A stretch of 64,000 bases of DNA from Yoonia sp. BS5-3. GTDB lineage: Bacteria; Pseudomonadota; Alphaproteobacteria; Rhodobacterales; Rhodobacteraceae. Positions within the stretch are counted from its first letter, which is position 1. Every line of letters begins with the position of its first letter. The notes under the pieces were generated by a model. It was not told where the DNA came from. It did not search any database and saw only the letters and a list, made by a program, of their open reading frames with translations. The DNA lies in contig NZ_CP150951.2 of assembly GCF_038069655.2 (NCBI RefSeq), forward strand, positions 1,576,001-1,640,000, read 5' to 3'. Below, piece by piece: positions 42,690 to 52,734 of the stretch. A program made the position numbers and the translations under genes.

Positions 42690-42809
42690 TCGCTGTTTCC
42701 ATAGCGTGAACAAGATGATCGGCGAAACTTCGCCGTGCTCCGAAACCGGTAATTGTTCCAATGTTTGCCGCTGTCTAACTCTTTTCACATGCATTGAAGG
42801 AGATTTGAC

Positions 42810-42959
42810 ATGCTGAACTTAACATTTGCGTTTTCCTTGATGAGTAGTCTTGTTACCCCCGCTGCCCCTACAACCGACGCGGATATAGTGACGCCACAAC
42901 CGGTTGGGTGTTACATCGTTATGCTGGACGCGGATTCTGCCTATGTTGTGTGCGAGTAG
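42810..42959 (+). CDS. 49-residue secreted peptide
   Basis: MLNLTFAFSLMSSLVTPAAP starts a signal-like sequence, and the mature end is PQPVGCYIVMLDADSAYVVC then E. AAGGAGA lies six nt before the ATG, a strong ribosome site. Two cysteines could form a disulfide. No family recognised. It sits upstream of a PA2779-like gene, separated by about 200 nt. Confidence 0.6.
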   Translation: MLNLTFAFSLMSSLVTPAAPTTDADIVTPQPVGCYIVMLDADSAYVVCE

Positions 42960-43116
42960 AGCCTAGCAAGTGACACTAAATGGCTTGGAGGGCTGCCCGG
43001 TTGGTGCGGCCTTTCGACCTTTGGCGGATATTGGAAATATGCAATCCGTCGTGGTTGCGACGTCAAATGGTTGCACTAACTGCAAATTTCCTGAAAACTC
43101 ACGCGAAGGGGTATTG

Positions 43117-43136
43117 GGTTACGTCACCCCGTAACC
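43117..43136. promoter_or_regulatory. Inverted repeat upstream of the PA2779-like gene
   Basis: GGTTAC (43117-43122), 8-nt spacer, GTAACC (43131-43136). It ends 20 nt before the ATG and could be an operator or leader hairpin. Confidence 0.35.
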
Positions 43137-43156
43137 AAGACATGAGGGATATATCG

Positions 43157-43558
43157 ATGGGCTTTCTCAACCTAAGCAAAAAAGGCGTGGTGCTTGCCGT
43201 ATCAGCGCAATTGGTTTTGGCCACACAGGCCGTGACAGTGGCACAAGCGGACATGTTGGGCACTGACGCCGCGATCAACAAATATAGCGCCATGGCTAAC
43301 CGCGACATGCTGATGGATGAATTGCAGCGCGGCGAAATTCGCGATCAGATCATTGATATGGGCGTCGACCCAGCCGAGGCTGAGGCCCGCCTGGCAGCTT
43401 TGACTGATGACGAGATCAACACGATCCTGATCCAGATGGAAAATGACAGTGCTGGTGCTGATATCGTTGGCACGCTCTTTACGGTCTTTGTGATCCTGCT
43501 GGTCACTGACCTGCTCTGCTTTACGCGGGTCTTTAACTTTACCCGTTGCGTCCGTTAA
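43157..43558 (+). CDS. PA2779-family secreted/membrane protein
   Basis: 133 aa from the ATG at 43157 (GAGGGA seven nt upstream). A signal sequence ends near TQAVTVAQAD, then RDMLMDELQRGEIRDQIIDMGVDPAEAEARLAALTDDEI, the typical PA2779 helix pair, and a C-terminal membrane helix (IVGTLFTVFVILLVTDLLCF). Function unknown. Pairs with the overlapping cysteine-peptidase gene, as in Pseudomonas PA2779-PA2778. Confidence 0.85.
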   Translation: MGFLNLSKKGVVLAVSAQLVLATQAVTVAQADMLGTDAAINKYSAMANRDMLMDELQRGEIRDQIIDMGVDPAEAEARLAALTDDEINTILIQMENDSAGADIVGTLFTVFVILLVTDLLCFTRVFNFTRCVR

Positions 43559-44379
43559 TCGGGCTATTTCGCAGGCTCGCAGGGCTGGCCATGATTGGCT
43601 GGCTTGCGGCCTGCGCGCCAGCCTTTGATCCAGATGCCCGGCTTTCGGTTGATCTGCCGACGCGGGCGCAGGTATCGGGCGTTCCCCTGATCCAGCAAGA
43701 GGCCTTTTTTTGCGGTCCCACATCCATTGCAATGGTGATGCAATGGGCCGGGTCGGATATCGGCCAAGCCGATGTTGCTAAGCTTGCCTTTAACCCCGGT
43801 GCGGGGGGCACGTATCTGGCTGACATGATTGGTAGTAGCCGGCGCCTTGGGCAGTTGGCTGTTGAGATCAATACATTCGATCAGCTGCTAAGCGAGATCG
43901 ACGCGGGCCATCCGGTGATTGTGTTCCAGAACCTTGGCCTGGGGGTTGCGCCGGTTTGGCATTATGGCGTTGTGACCGGGTATGATTTCGATGCTGATGC
44001 GGTCTATCTGAATTCAGGCCAGCTTAATCAGATGATTCTGCCCTTTGCCACGTTTGAACGCACATGGCGGCGCGGCGATTTCTGGGGGCTGGTGGTTTTG
44101 CCACCTGATGAATTACCTGTAAGTGTCGGCCAAACGGATATCTTGTCGGCGGCTGCGGCGCTTGAGCGGGTTGCGCAATGGACCGGTGCCGAGACGCTTT
44201 ACCAAACGGGTGCAGCCCGGTGGCCCGGGAATTGGTTGTGGCAGTTTGGCCTCGCCAACGCCCGCTATGGCGGTGGTGATTTGCGCGGTGCAAGGCAGGC
44301 CTTGCTACGGGCCCGCGCGATTGCACCTGATATCCCGGAAATACGTGCGAACCTCGCGCAGGTTGAAAGCGAATTATAG
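43546..44379 (+). CDS. PA2778-family cysteine peptidase lipoprotein
   Basis: 277 aa. A lipoprotein signal ends in IGWLAAC. The peptidase-C39-like catalytic Cys is in QEAFFCGPTSIAMVMQWAG and the His in PVWHYGVVTGYD. A TPR-like C-terminus follows (LANARYGGGDLRGARQALLRARAIAPDIPEIRANLAQ). A TTG start at 43546, overlapping the PA2779 gene by 13 nt, is needed to include a basic n-region; an ATG at 43591 would leave too short a signal. Probably processes or holds a periplasmic partner, perhaps the PA2779 protein. Confidence 0.85.
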   Translation: MRPLIGLFRRLAGLAMIGWLAACAPAFDPDARLSVDLPTRAQVSGVPLIQQEAFFCGPTSIAMVMQWAGSDIGQADVAKLAFNPGAGGTYLADMIGSSRRLGQLAVEINTFDQLLSEIDAGHPVIVFQNLGLGVAPVWHYGVVTGYDFDADAVYLNSGQLNQMILPFATFERTWRRGDFWGLVVLPPDELPVSVGQTDILSAAAALERVAQWTGAETLYQTGAARWPGNWLWQFGLANARYGGGDLRGARQALLRARAIAPDIPEIRANLAQVESEL

Positions 44380-44452
44380 CGCCGGGCGCCGCCTAGGTCT
44401 TTTCGCTGGGTCTGATCCGGTGTTTATGGAGGCCAGCACAAAGGATCGCATC

Positions 44453-44983
44453 ATGGCATTTTGGGTCTTCGGATATGGGTCACTGTTATGGAACCCCGGC
44501 TTTACACCGGCGCGGTCCGTAAAGGCATGTCTGCACGACTATCATCGCAGCTTTTGCATGTTATCAATCCATCATCGCGGATCTGAGGAGGACCCGGGCC
44601 TTGTGCTGGCCCTGGATGCCCAAAAAGGCGCGCGCTGTACGGGGGTTGCGTTTGAAGTTGCGGCGAATGAAGAAGACGCCGTGCTGACCATGCTGCGCGA
44701 ACGCGAGCTGATTTCATCGGCCTATTACGAAGACACTGTTGCGCTTGTCACCGATGACGGTGACGAGATTTCAGCCCTTGCCTACATTATTGACCCCGAT
44801 CACGTGCAATATTGCCGGTTTGATCTGGAAAAGCAGGCGCAGATGATCGCGCATGCGGTTGGTGGGCGCGGGCCCAATACCGAATACCTATACAACACAG
44901 CCGATCACCTGACCGCATTGGGGATCAAGGATGATGACATGACTTGGCTGGTTCAACGGGTGCGTGCTTTGACGGCAACATAG
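44453..44983 (+). CDS. ChaC-like gamma-glutamylcyclotransferase
   Basis: 176 aa, starting with WVFGYGSLLWNPGF, the YGSLxW substrate loop of the family. A catalytic glutamate is expected in the RERELISSAYYED region. It likely breaks glutathione to 5-oxoproline and Cys-Gly. AAAGGA precedes the ATG by seven nt; the in-frame ORF back to 44123 overlaps the upstream peptidase and is not used. Confidence 0.9.
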   Translation: MAFWVFGYGSLLWNPGFTPARSVKACLHDYHRSFCMLSIHHRGSEEDPGLVLALDAQKGARCTGVAFEVAANEEDAVLTMLRERELISSAYYEDTVALVTDDGDEISALAYIIDPDHVQYCRFDLEKQAQMIAHAVGGRGPNTEYLYNTADHLTALGIKDDDMTWLVQRVRALTAT

Positions 44984-45072
44984 ATCAAGGCTGATTTTAT
45001 TTGGGTTTGTGCACAGGCCGCTATATGGTGCTATCGGGGGATGGGTTAAACACAATATGAGGACTCGCTCCT

Positions 45073-46224
45073 TTGTCGAACAAACGGGACTCTAAGGCGC
45101 AGCCGCAATTTTCGCAGCCAATCCGCCAAATTCTGTTCATGCTGACAGTCTTGGGGCTGGTCGGGGCCGGGTTTTATCTGGGATTTGACCAGATCACGGC
45201 GATTTATAAATCCAACCCCTATCTGAACGGTGTGATCCTTGCGGTTTTCGTTTTGGGGGTGCTGTCCTGTATCAATCAGGTTTTCCTGCTGATCAAATCG
45301 GTGCGCTGGATCGAACGCTTTGCCCGGGATGCGGGCGGGCATTCATATAGCGCGGCACCGTCATTGCTGGCACCATTGGCAACACTGCTAAGGTCGCGGG
45401 GCGCGCGCACGCAGGTGTCTTCGACTTCGGGTCGGTCTATCCTGGATTCGGTTGCGCAGCGGATTGATGAAGATCGCGAAATCACGCGTTACATCGGCAA
45501 TGTGCTGATTTTCCTTGGTCTTTTGGGTACGTTTTATGGGTTGGCGACCACGGTGCCTGCCCTTGTTGAAACGATCCGGTCGTTGAATACGGGCGAAGGG
45601 GAATCGGGGGCGGACATTTTTGCACGCTTGCAATCGGGGCTGGAATCCCAGCTTGGTGGGATGGGCACGGCCTTTTCCAGCTCGCTTTTGGGGCTTGCCG
45701 GTTCGCTGATTGTGGGCCTGCTTGAACTATTTGCGGGGCATGGCCAGAACCGGTTCTACCGCGAATTGGAAGAATGGCTTTCCACGATCACCCGGGTTGG
45801 GCTGGACGGCGAAGAAAGCGGCAGTGCTGATATGGGCGTTGTCGGCGCGTTTGTTGATCAGCTGGGCGAGCTGATGGACACCATACAGATGATGATGGGC
45901 CAAACGGATGCGGATCGCGAAGAAAACGACCGCCGATTTGCCAGCCTTGCCGCAGCTGTCGAGCAGATGACACAAAACGGCGGCGGTGATAGTCAAAGCG
46001 CTGAGCTGCTCAAACGGGTGGCCGAAGGGCAAGATATGCTTATCCAGAAGCTTGATGAGAGCGGCATGGAAGGCATTGACGCCGAAAGCCGCATGCGTCT
46101 GCGGTCAATCGATGTCCAATTGCTGCGCATTCTTGAAGAAATGTCCGCAGGCCGTCAGGAAAGCATTGGTGATTTGCGGGGCGATCTGGCCGCTTTGGCC
46201 GATGCCGTTAAGGGCAGAGGCTGA
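45073..46224 (+). CDS. MotA/TolQ/ExbB-family proton-channel protein, long
   Basis: 383 aa, longer than TolQ or ExbB (about 230-245). Three membrane regions can be seen: FMLTVLGLVGAGFYLGF, GVILAVFVLGVLSC, and the two-helix channel part NVLIFLGLLGTFYGLATTVPALVE with SSSLLGLAGSLIVGLLELFAG (GTFxGL and the G-x-A-x-S-S-L-x-G pattern). The tail of about 150 residues is soluble and mainly helical. TTG start with GAGGA nine nt upstream. Three nt before the OmpA-like partner gene, so the two form a motor-like complex. Confidence 0.82.
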   Translation: MSNKRDSKAQPQFSQPIRQILFMLTVLGLVGAGFYLGFDQITAIYKSNPYLNGVILAVFVLGVLSCINQVFLLIKSVRWIERFARDAGGHSYSAAPSLLAPLATLLRSRGARTQVSSTSGRSILDSVAQRIDEDREITRYIGNVLIFLGLLGTFYGLATTVPALVETIRSLNTGEGESGADIFARLQSGLESQLGGMGTAFSSSLLGLAGSLIVGLLELFAGHGQNRFYRELEEWLSTITRVGLDGEESGSADMGVVGAFVDQLGELMDTIQMMMGQTDADREENDRRFASLAAAVEQMTQNGGGDSQSAELLKRVAEGQDMLIQKLDESGMEGIDAESRMRLRSIDVQLLRILEEMSAGRQESIGDLRGDLAALADAVKGRG

Positions 46225-46227
46225 TCC

Positions 46228-47913
46228 ATGGCGCTGAGCCGCAGGTCTTCCAACAGGTTCCAGAATGCCATTTGGCCGGGCTTTGTCGATGCGATGACCG
46301 GTCTTTTGTTGGTTCTGATGTTCGTGCTGACCATCTTTATGGTTATCCAGTTTGTGTTGCGCGAAACCATCACCGGGCAGGAAAGCGAGCTAAACGCGCT
46401 GACCGATGAGGTGGCAAGCCTTGCCGCGACACTGGGCATTGAGCGTGATCGCAGCGCCAGTCTGGCGTCCAACCTTGAGGCCGCAAATGAAGAGGCTGAG
46501 CGTCAATCCGGGCGCATTGCAGCGTTGATTGCCGAACGCGAGGTGCAGGATCAGGCCCTGTCCGATGCGCAAAGTCAGATCACGGAATTTGAAGCGCAGG
46601 TTGCAGGATTGCTGACCGAACGCGACGATGCGTTGGCCAGTGTGGCCGATCTGGAAGCCGCGCAGGATGATCTGCTGACCGAGCAAGAGGCGCTGAACCT
46701 CGCGCTCGCCCAGGCCCGGACCGAGATTGACGCCGGGGTTGAGGCCGCCCGTTTGGCCGCTGCGCGCCGTACAGCGCTTGAGGCATTGGTCGCCGATCTG
46801 GAAACTGAAAACGCCGAAAATGCCGCCCGTTTGACCGAGCTGGAAACCAACCAGCTGACTGATGCAGCCGCCGCCGAAGCCTTGCGTGAACGGCTGGCGA
46901 ATGCAGATACTGAACTGACCGCGATGACGCTGAACCTTGAGCAGCAGCGCCGAGAGGCCGAAGAGACTTTGACGCTATTGGCTGCTGCCCGGACAGCGCA
47001 GGCTGAGCTGGATCAATTGCGCGCGTCACTTGCAGGTCAGAATGATGATCTGGCCGCGCAACTGGCACAGGCCCGCGCCGAGGTTGCGCGCCTGCAAGGC
47101 GATCAAAGCAATCAGGATAGTGAAGCTGCCCGTCAAGCAAATCTGTTGGCGCTTGCAAACGAAGAATTGGCCGCAGAGCAGGCGTTGTCGGCTGAAAGCC
47201 AGCGTCAGGTGGCTTTGCTGAACGAGCAGATCACCGAATTGCGGACCCAGGTTGGCAATTTGCAGTCCCTTCTGAACCTCGCCGAAGAATCCGATCGCGA
47301 AGCGCAGGTGCAAATCGAAACGCTTGGGGCGCAGCTGAATACGGCGCTGGCCCGCGTTGTGTCAGAGGAACGGCAGCGCCGCGCTTTGGAAGAGGCCGAA
47401 CGGATCAGACTTGAGGAAGAGGCGGCCCGTTTGGCCGCAGAGGCCGAGGATTTGGCGCGTTTCCGGTCAGATTTCTTTGGTCAGCTGCGGCAGGTCCTGG
47501 AGGGGCAGGACCGGGTGCGGATCGAGGGCGACCGCTTTATCTTTGCCTCTGAGGTGCTGTTCCAGCCGGGCAGCGCGACCTTGTCACCTCTAGGTGAGGC
47601 CGAAATCGCCAGTATTGCCGATCTGCTGCAGGGCATCGCAACCGATATTCCCGCTGGCATCGATTGGATCATCCGCGTTGACGGACATACCGACAATATT
47701 CCGGTAAATCGCAATGGCCGTTTTGCCGATAACTGGGAACTGAGCCAGGCGCGGGCCCTGTCTGTTGTGCGCTTTATGTCTGAGGACTTGGGCTTTGATC
47801 AAACCCGATTGGCGGCCAATGGGTTCGGGGAATTCCAGCCGATTAACCCCGACAATACGCCCGAAGCGCGTGCGCAAAACCGCCGGATTGAGCTGAAGCT
47901 GACCGAGCGTTAG
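46228..47913 (+). CDS. MotB-like protein with long coiled coil and OmpA domain
   Basis: 561 aa. One N-terminal membrane helix WPGFVDAMTGLLLVLMFVL carries the MotB/TolR-type ion-binding Asp in FVDAMTG. A coiled coil of about 330 residues (roughly 55-390, rich in Ala, Glu, Leu and Gln) follows, then an OmpA/Pal peptidoglycan-binding domain with DGHTDNIPVNRNGRFADNWELSQARALSVVRFM and GFGEFQPI. It is the stator partner of the upstream TolQ/MotA-like protein. Closed by a terminator at 47916. The coiled coil is much longer than in MotB, and no flagellar or Tol genes are nearby. Confidence 0.85.
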   Translation: MALSRRSSNRFQNAIWPGFVDAMTGLLLVLMFVLTIFMVIQFVLRETITGQESELNALTDEVASLAATLGIERDRSASLASNLEAANEEAERQSGRIAALIAEREVQDQALSDAQSQITEFEAQVAGLLTERDDALASVADLEAAQDDLLTEQEALNLALAQARTEIDAGVEAARLAAARRTALEALVADLETENAENAARLTELETNQLTDAAAAEALRERLANADTELTAMTLNLEQQRREAEETLTLLAAARTAQAELDQLRASLAGQNDDLAAQLAQARAEVARLQGDQSNQDSEAARQANLLALANEELAAEQALSAESQRQVALLNEQITELRTQVGNLQSLLNLAEESDREAQVQIETLGAQLNTALARVVSEERQRRALEEAERIRLEEEAARLAAEAEDLARFRSDFFGQLRQVLEGQDRVRIEGDRFIFASEVLFQPGSATLSPLGEAEIASIADLLQGIATDIPAGIDWIIRVDGHTDNIPVNRNGRFADNWELSQARALSVVRFMSEDLGFDQTRLAANGFGEFQPINPDNTPEARAQNRRIELKLTER

Positions 47914-47915
47914 AA

Positions 47916-47953
47916 AAAACCCGCCCTCATGATGAGGACGGGTTTTGTTTTTT
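47916..47953 (+). terminator. Intrinsic terminator of the motor-like gene pair
   Basis: AAAACCCG-x-CCTC paired with GAGG-x-CGGGTTTT (47916-47946), then GTTTTTT, starting three nt after the stop codon. Confidence 0.88.
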
Positions 47954-47964
47954 GCGTGGCTTAA

Positions 47965-48056
47965 AGCGTTTCGACTTAAATTTGGATCACCATTCGCTGC
48001 CTTTCGCCTGCGGCTCAAACGCGATTGGCGATGCCTCCAGCTAAAGTCGAAACGCT
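47965..48056. repeat. 92-bp MITE-like inverted-repeat element
   Basis: Perfect 13-bp inverted ends AGCGTTTCGACTT (47965-47977) and AAGTCGAAACGCT (48044-48056) enclose 66 bp. It resembles a widespread intergenic repeat of Roseobacter-group genomes (from memory). It lies between the convergent motor pair and clpA. Confidence 0.65.
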
Positions 48057-48063
48057 ATAGGGA

Positions 48064-50391
48064 TCAGTCCGCGGTCAAAAGCGGTGGCTTATCCCCTTTA
48101 TCGGTCAGACGGCCCTGGGCGGGGGCTTCGTATTTCAACTCAAGCTCGCCCTTCTTCACGCCCACTTTGACGATCCCGCCTTTCACCAGCTTGCCGAATA
48201 GCAGTTCTTCTGCCAGCGGTTTCTTGATGTGTTCCTGGATGACGCGTCCAAGCGGCCGCGCGCCCATCTTCTCATCATAACCCCGTTCGGCCAGCCAATC
48301 CGCAGCTGCGGATGTCAGTTCGATATGCACGTTGCGGTCGATCAGCTGTGCTTCAAGTTGCAGAACGAATTTTTCGACAACTTGCATGATCACCGGTTTC
48401 GGCAGTGCGCCGAAGCTGATCACAGCATCCAGACGATTGCGGAATTCAGGTGTGAATGTCCGTTCTATCGCGGCTGTATCTTCGCCCTCGCGGCTGTCAC
48501 GACCAAAGCCCAATGCGTTCTTGGACATTTCGGCGGCGCCTGCATTCGAAGTCATGATGATGATCACATTCCGGAAATCGGTGGTCCGGCCATTATGGTC
48601 GGTCAGTTTCCCGTGATCCATGACCTGCAGCAGGATGTTGTAGACATCCGGATGCGCCTTTTCCATTTCGTCCAGCAACAACACGCAATGCGGGTTCTGA
48701 TCGACACCATCTGTCAGCATGCCGCCCTGATCAAAGCCGACATAGCCCGGAGGCGCACCGATCAGACGCGAGACGGCGTGCTTTTCCATGTATTCGGACA
48801 TGTCGAAGCGAAGCAGTTCAACGCCCAGCGTGCTGGCCAGTTGCTTGGCGACTTCGGTTTTCCCGACGCCGGTCGGCCCCGCAAACAGGTAGTTGCCGAT
48901 GGGCTTTTCAGGCTCGCGCAGACCGGCGCGCGCCAGCTTGATTGCAGACGACAGCGCCTCGATCGCCTTGTCTTGGCCGAACACCACGCGTTTGAGCGTC
49001 TTTTCGAGGTCTTTGAGAACCTCGGCATCGTCTTTTGAGACATTCTTAGGCGGAATGCGCGCGATTTTTGCAACCACGTTTTCAATTTCTTTCGCGCCAA
49101 TCGTCTTGCGCCGTTTGCTTTCCGCAACCAGATGCTGGGCCGCCCCTGCCTCATCAATGACGTCGATGGCTTTGTCTGGCAGCTTCCGATCGTTGATGTA
49201 ACGCGCGGACAGCTCAACAGCCGTTTTGATCGCATCAGCCGTATATTTGATGCTGTGATGCTCTTCAAAATATGGCTTCAAGCCTTGCAGGATTTTGATC
49301 GCGTCCGGCACCGAAGGTTCAGTGACGTCGATTTTCTGGAAACGACGGCTGAGCGCGCGGTCTTTTTCAAAATGCTGACGGAACTCTTTATAGGTTGTTG
49401 AACCCATGCAGCGCAGTTTCCCGCCTTGCAGCGCGGGCTTTAGCAAGTTGGACGCATCCATTGCCCCGCCTGATGTTGCGCCAGCCCCGATCACTGTGTG
49501 AATTTCATCGATAAACAGCACGGCGTCTGGATGCCCTTCCATTTCGGTCATCACAGCTTTCAGCCGTTCTTCAAAATCGCCGCGATAGCGTGTGCCGGCC
49601 AGCAAAGCGCCCATATCAAGCGAATAAATCGTTGCCTTTGAAAGCACGTCGGGTGTTTCGCCATTCACGATTTTAAACGCCAACCCCTCAGCAATCGCTG
49701 TTTTGCCCACGCCAGGATCACCCACCAAAAGCGGGTTGTTCTTGCGGCGGCGGCACAGCACCTGAATGCAGCGTTCAACCTCATGTGCGCGACCGATCAG
49801 CGGATCAACGTCGCCTTTGGTGGCCTTTTCATTCAGGTCGACGCAGTATTTTGCCAGCGCGCTTTCTTTTTCTTCGCCATCAGTACCAACTGAGACGGTT
49901 TCGCCTTCGTCAGGCGAACCTGTCACAGGGCGCTGTTCGCCAAAGGCAGGATCTTTTGCGACACCATGGGCGATGAAATTCACCGCGTCATAGCGGGTCA
50001 TTTCCTGTTCCTGCAGGAAATAGGCTGCGTTGCTTTCACGTTCCGCAAAGATGGCGACAAGCACGTTTGCGCCGGTTACTTCACTGCGGCCAGAGGATTG
50101 GACATGGATCGCAGCGCGTTGGATGACACGTTGGAATGCGGCGGTTGGCACGGCTTCGGACCCTTCGACATCGGTGATCAATGTCGACAGATCATCCTCA
50201 ATGAATTCGTCCAAATCCTTGCGCAAATCGTCGAGATTCACCGAACAGGCCCGCAAGACACGTGCTGCATCGGGTTCGTCAATCAGCGAAAGCAGCAAAT
50301 GTTCCAGCGTTGCCAGCTCATGCTTTCGTTCGTTTGCTAGTGCAAGCGCCCCGTGAATGGATTGCTCGAGTGTTGTCGAAAATGATGGCAC
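48064..50391 (-). CDS. clpA: ATP-dependent Clp protease ATP-binding subunit ClpA
   Basis: 775 aa AAA+ unfoldase that feeds ClpP. N-terminal repeat domain (residues 1-145), first AAA domain with [13 protein letters not shown] and VLFIDEIHT, second with [14 protein letters not shown] and [11 protein letters not shown]. The LGF in [14 protein letters not shown] is probably the ClpP-binding loop. The GTG at 50391 with GAAGGAG eight nt upstream is preferred to a TTG at 50430. No clpS is adjacent, whereas it usually sits just upstream in other bacteria. Confidence 0.95.
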   Translation of the reverse strand: MPSFSTTLEQSIHGALALANERKHELATLEHLLLSLIDEPDAARVLRACSVNLDDLRKDLDEFIEDDLSTLITDVEGSEAVPTAAFQRVIQRAAIHVQSSGRSEVTGANVLVAIFAERESNAAYFLQEQEMTRYDAVNFIAHGVAKDPAFGEQRPVTGSPDEGETVSVGTDGEEKESALAKYCVDLNEKATKGDVDPLIGRAHEVERCIQVLCRRRKNNPLLVGDPGVGKTAIAEGLAFKIVNGETPDVLSKATIYSLDMGALLAGTRYRGDFEERLKAVMTEMEGHPDAVLFIDEIHTVIGAGATSGGAMDASNLLKPALQGGKLRCMGSTTYKEFRQHFEKDRALSRRFQKIDVTEPSVPDAIKILQGLKPYFEEHHSIKYTADAIKTAVELSARYINDRKLPDKAIDVIDEAGAAQHLVAESKRRKTIGAKEIENVVAKIARIPPKNVSKDDAEVLKDLEKTLKRVVFGQDKAIEALSSAIKLARAGLREPEKPIGNYLFAGPTGVGKTEVAKQLASTLGVELLRFDMSEYMEKHAVSRLIGAPPGYVGFDQGGMLTDGVDQNPHCVLLLDEMEKAHPDVYNILLQVMDHGKLTDHNGRTTDFRNVIIIMTSNAGAAEMSKNALGFGRDSREGEDTAAIERTFTPEFRNRLDAVISFGALPKPVIMQVVEKFVLQLEAQLIDRNVHIELTSAAADWLAERGYDEKMGARPLGRVIQEHIKKPLAEELLFGKLVKGGIVKVGVKKGELELKYEAPAQGRLTDKGDKPPLLTAD

Positions 50392-50571
50392 GCCGCGTGC
50401 TCCTTCATATCGGGGGTCGGCAAGTTTCAATCACCCGCCAACCGTGGCCTCTTATCCTTAAGGTTTGGTTTTCTCACGCAACCTTCAAGGACTTTTTTCC
50501 GTTTCCGCATCACAAATCGTCTGATGCGCCGGTTTTGATGTGCTTTTCACCATGATCACACAATATCGTGG

Positions 50572-51345
50572 TCAAAATTTGTCTTTTAGCGCACGCACCT
50601 TTGCGAAAACGTCCACATCGGACGCATCTTGCATACCCATGACAGCTTTGAAGTCCGGGACATCAGCACGCAAAAATGGGTTTGTGCGCTTCTCTTCTTG
50701 CAAAGAGGAGGGAACTGTTGGCTGGCCAGCGGCACGTGCTGTTTCAATTCCCTTGATACGCAAGATAAGGTCAGGATTTGCCCCGTCAAGGGATGCGGCA
50801 AAGCGCGCATTTGCCGCCGTATATTCGTGCCCCGAACAAATCATCGTGTTTTCCGGTAACGCACGCAGTTTACACAAGCTGGCCCACATCTGGGCCGGGG
50901 TCCCTTCGAATAACCGTCCACATCCCATGGCCATTAGGCTATCGGCCGTAAACGCGTATCCGGCGCCCGGCATATGGAAGGCGATATGCCCGATCGTGTG
51001 CCCGGAGACATCGATCACATCGGTAGAGAGGCCGCAAACTGTCAGTTGATCGCCTTCGCGGACCTCAAGATCAAGCGGCGGCAGCCGATGGGCATCCGCT
51101 TTTGCCCCGATAACCCGCGCCCCGGGTCGTAGCGCCGCGACCCCGTCGATATGATCGGGGTGGTGGTGCGTGATCAGAATGTCAGATAGCGCCCAGCCAC
51201 GGTCTGAAAGTACCTTTGCAATCGGCGCGGCCTCAGGCGCATCGATAAGTGCTGTTTCGTCCGTATCCGGATTATGCAGCAGATATGCATAGTTGTCTGA
51301 CAAGCAGGGGATGGTGACCAATTCGACAGGGGGCGTGTTGACCAT
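50572..51345 (-). CDS. gloB: Hydroxyacylglutathione hydrolase (glyoxalase II)
   Basis: 257 aa metallo-beta-lactamase-fold enzyme cleaving S-lactoylglutathione. The metal motif is [13 protein letters not shown] (THxHxDH), followed by [15 protein letters not shown] and [13 protein letters not shown], as expected for GloB. It starts [19 protein letters not shown], family-typical. Divergent from the methyltransferase gene, an arrangement common in Rhodobacterales. Confidence 0.94.
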   Translation of the reverse strand: MVNTPPVELVTIPCLSDNYAYLLHNPDTDETALIDAPEAAPIAKVLSDRGWALSDILITHHHPDHIDGVAALRPGARVIGAKADAHRLPPLDLEVREGDQLTVCGLSTDVIDVSGHTIGHIAFHMPGAGYAFTADSLMAMGCGRLFEGTPAQMWASLCKLRALPENTMICSGHEYTAANARFAASLDGANPDLILRIKGIETARAAGQPTVPSSLQEEKRTNPFLRADVPDFKAVMGMQDASDVDVFAKVRALKDKF

Positions 51346-51409
51346 GGCATTGTCACTTTCTGTTGCTATGATTGCCCCAACAGCTTGGCGAAAAGGTCCG
51401 GAAAGCTCA

Positions 51410-52192
51410 ATGCATCTTGATGTGCTTGATCTGCGAAATTTCTACTATCGCAGCGCGCTTGGGCGGGCCGCGCAAAAGGTGATCCGGGATGAGCTGACAA
51501 CGCTCTGGCCCGAGGCAAAAGGCCAGATGGTCGTGGGCTTTGGCTTTGCCGCGCCGCTACTGCGTCCGTTTCTGGGTGATGCGCGGCGTGTGATCAGCCT
51601 GATGCCTGGTCCGCAGGGGGTGATGCCCTGGCCGCCCGAGGGCAAAAACGTCAGCGTCTTATGCGAAGACACCCTATGGCCGATTGAAACAGGGCATGTG
51701 GATAAGCTGGTCGTGCTGCATGGGCTTGAGACGACCGAGCAACCCTCGGCCCTGCTGGATGAGGCATGGCGGGTGCTTGGCCCCGGCGGGCGGGCTGTGT
51801 TTGTTGTGCCCAATCGGGCAGGGCTTTGGTCGCGCTCGGACGCAACGCCGTTTGGATATGGGCGGCCCTATTCACTTAGTCAGCTTGAGGCGCAGTTGCG
51901 CAAGCACCAGTTCGTGACGGAACGGACAATGTCGACGCTTTATCAGCCGCCGTCGGGGCGGCGCATTTGGCGTAAATCAGCCGGTTTTCTTGAGCGTGTG
52001 GGGCACAACATTCCAATGGTTGCGGCGGGTGGTGTCTTGATCATTGAAGTGAGTAAGCAAATGGCCGCACCAACGCGTCCGGGGCTTGGCGAAGCGGTCA
52101 AAAGGCCGCTTCGCGCGCTGGAAGGTATAGGTCAGGCCGCGCCGAAACCTGAGACGGCGCGGACAAGTTCAAGGCGTCCGGTTTCGTCGTGA
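51410..52192 (+). CDS. SAM-dependent methyltransferase-like protein
   Basis: 260 aa. After a [18 protein letters not shown] start it has [15 protein letters not shown] (a degenerate SAM loop, since GxGxG is not intact), [22 protein letters not shown] and [15 protein letters not shown], the post-I region of class I methyltransferases. The family is a Rhodobacterales methyltransferase found next to gloB. A C-terminal tail rich in Pro/Arg follows. Substrate unknown, and the weak loop I leaves activity in doubt. Confidence 0.72.
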   Translation: MHLDVLDLRNFYYRSALGRAAQKVIRDELTTLWPEAKGQMVVGFGFAAPLLRPFLGDARRVISLMPGPQGVMPWPPEGKNVSVLCEDTLWPIETGHVDKLVVLHGLETTEQPSALLDEAWRVLGPGGRAVFVVPNRAGLWSRSDATPFGYGRPYSLSQLEAQLRKHQFVTERTMSTLYQPPSGRRIWRKSAGFLERVGHNIPMVAAGGVLIIEVSKQMAAPTRPGLGEAVKRPLRALEGIGQAAPKPETARTSSRRPVSS

Positions 52193-52230
52193 CACCATCC
52201 CCAATAACGGTTCATTAGGGAAGCCAATCC

Positions 52231-52734
52231 CTAGTTGTCCACCAGCAGCAATACCCAGCGCGAATCTGTACCAGATCCCGCCTTCGCGATCCCAAACAAA
52301 TCCATGTTAGTAAAGGTTAGCTTATCAGCATTGTCGCCATCGCCTTGGCTGCCATTTGTTTCCCATTCGGTCAGGACGGTGTCGGTGTCGTAGTCGCCTT
52401 TTGCGATGTATTGCCCGATCTCGTTCCAATCCATACCGAGCGTTTGCGCGAGAGTATCGCCCATATCAAATGCTGTCGGATCATCGCCCAAGAATATGCT
52501 TAGATGGTCGTTGGTGTACATATCATTAGCATGAATTTGCGCAGCACGGCCAACGGTTGCATCATAAAATACATCGTTCGCCCCATTTTGCATACGGAGC
52601 GCATTTAGCCCTGCGCCAAATTCGGAATTCATAGTCGTGCTTGGTGTTGTGGGGGTCAGATCTTCCCCGTCATCACCACTTCCCATACAAGCAGACAGTG
52701 CCAAAATACTCAAAATTGCGATAGGTGTTTTCAT
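52231..52734 (-). CDS. CAP-domain lipoprotein
   Basis: 167 aa. A lipoprotein signal (KTPIAILSILALSAC) precedes an acidic linker (MGSGDDGEDLTPTTP). The rest, LNALRMQNGANDVFYDATVG, AAQIHANDMYTNDHLS and a DNADKLTFTNMDLFGIAKA end, matches the SCP/CAP fold with reduced conserved positions. Likely an outer-membrane lipoprotein. It is divergent from a TPR/beta-barrel gene of the type that displays lipoproteins on the surface. Confidence 0.7.
   Translation of the reverse strand: MKTPIAILSILALSACMGSGDDGEDLTPTTPSTTMNSEFGAGLNALRMQNGANDVFYDATVGRAAQIHANDMYTNDHLSIFLGDDPTAFDMGDTLAQTLGMDWNEIGQYIAKGDYDTDTVLTEWETNGSQGDGDNADKLTFTNMDLFGIAKAGSGTDSRWVLLLVDN

Noticed and set aside
45073..47913. Zorya defence system
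   Set aside because: A ZorA/ZorB-like pair exists, but no ZorC/D or ZorE gene is adjacent; neighbours are clpA and a cyclotransferase gene.
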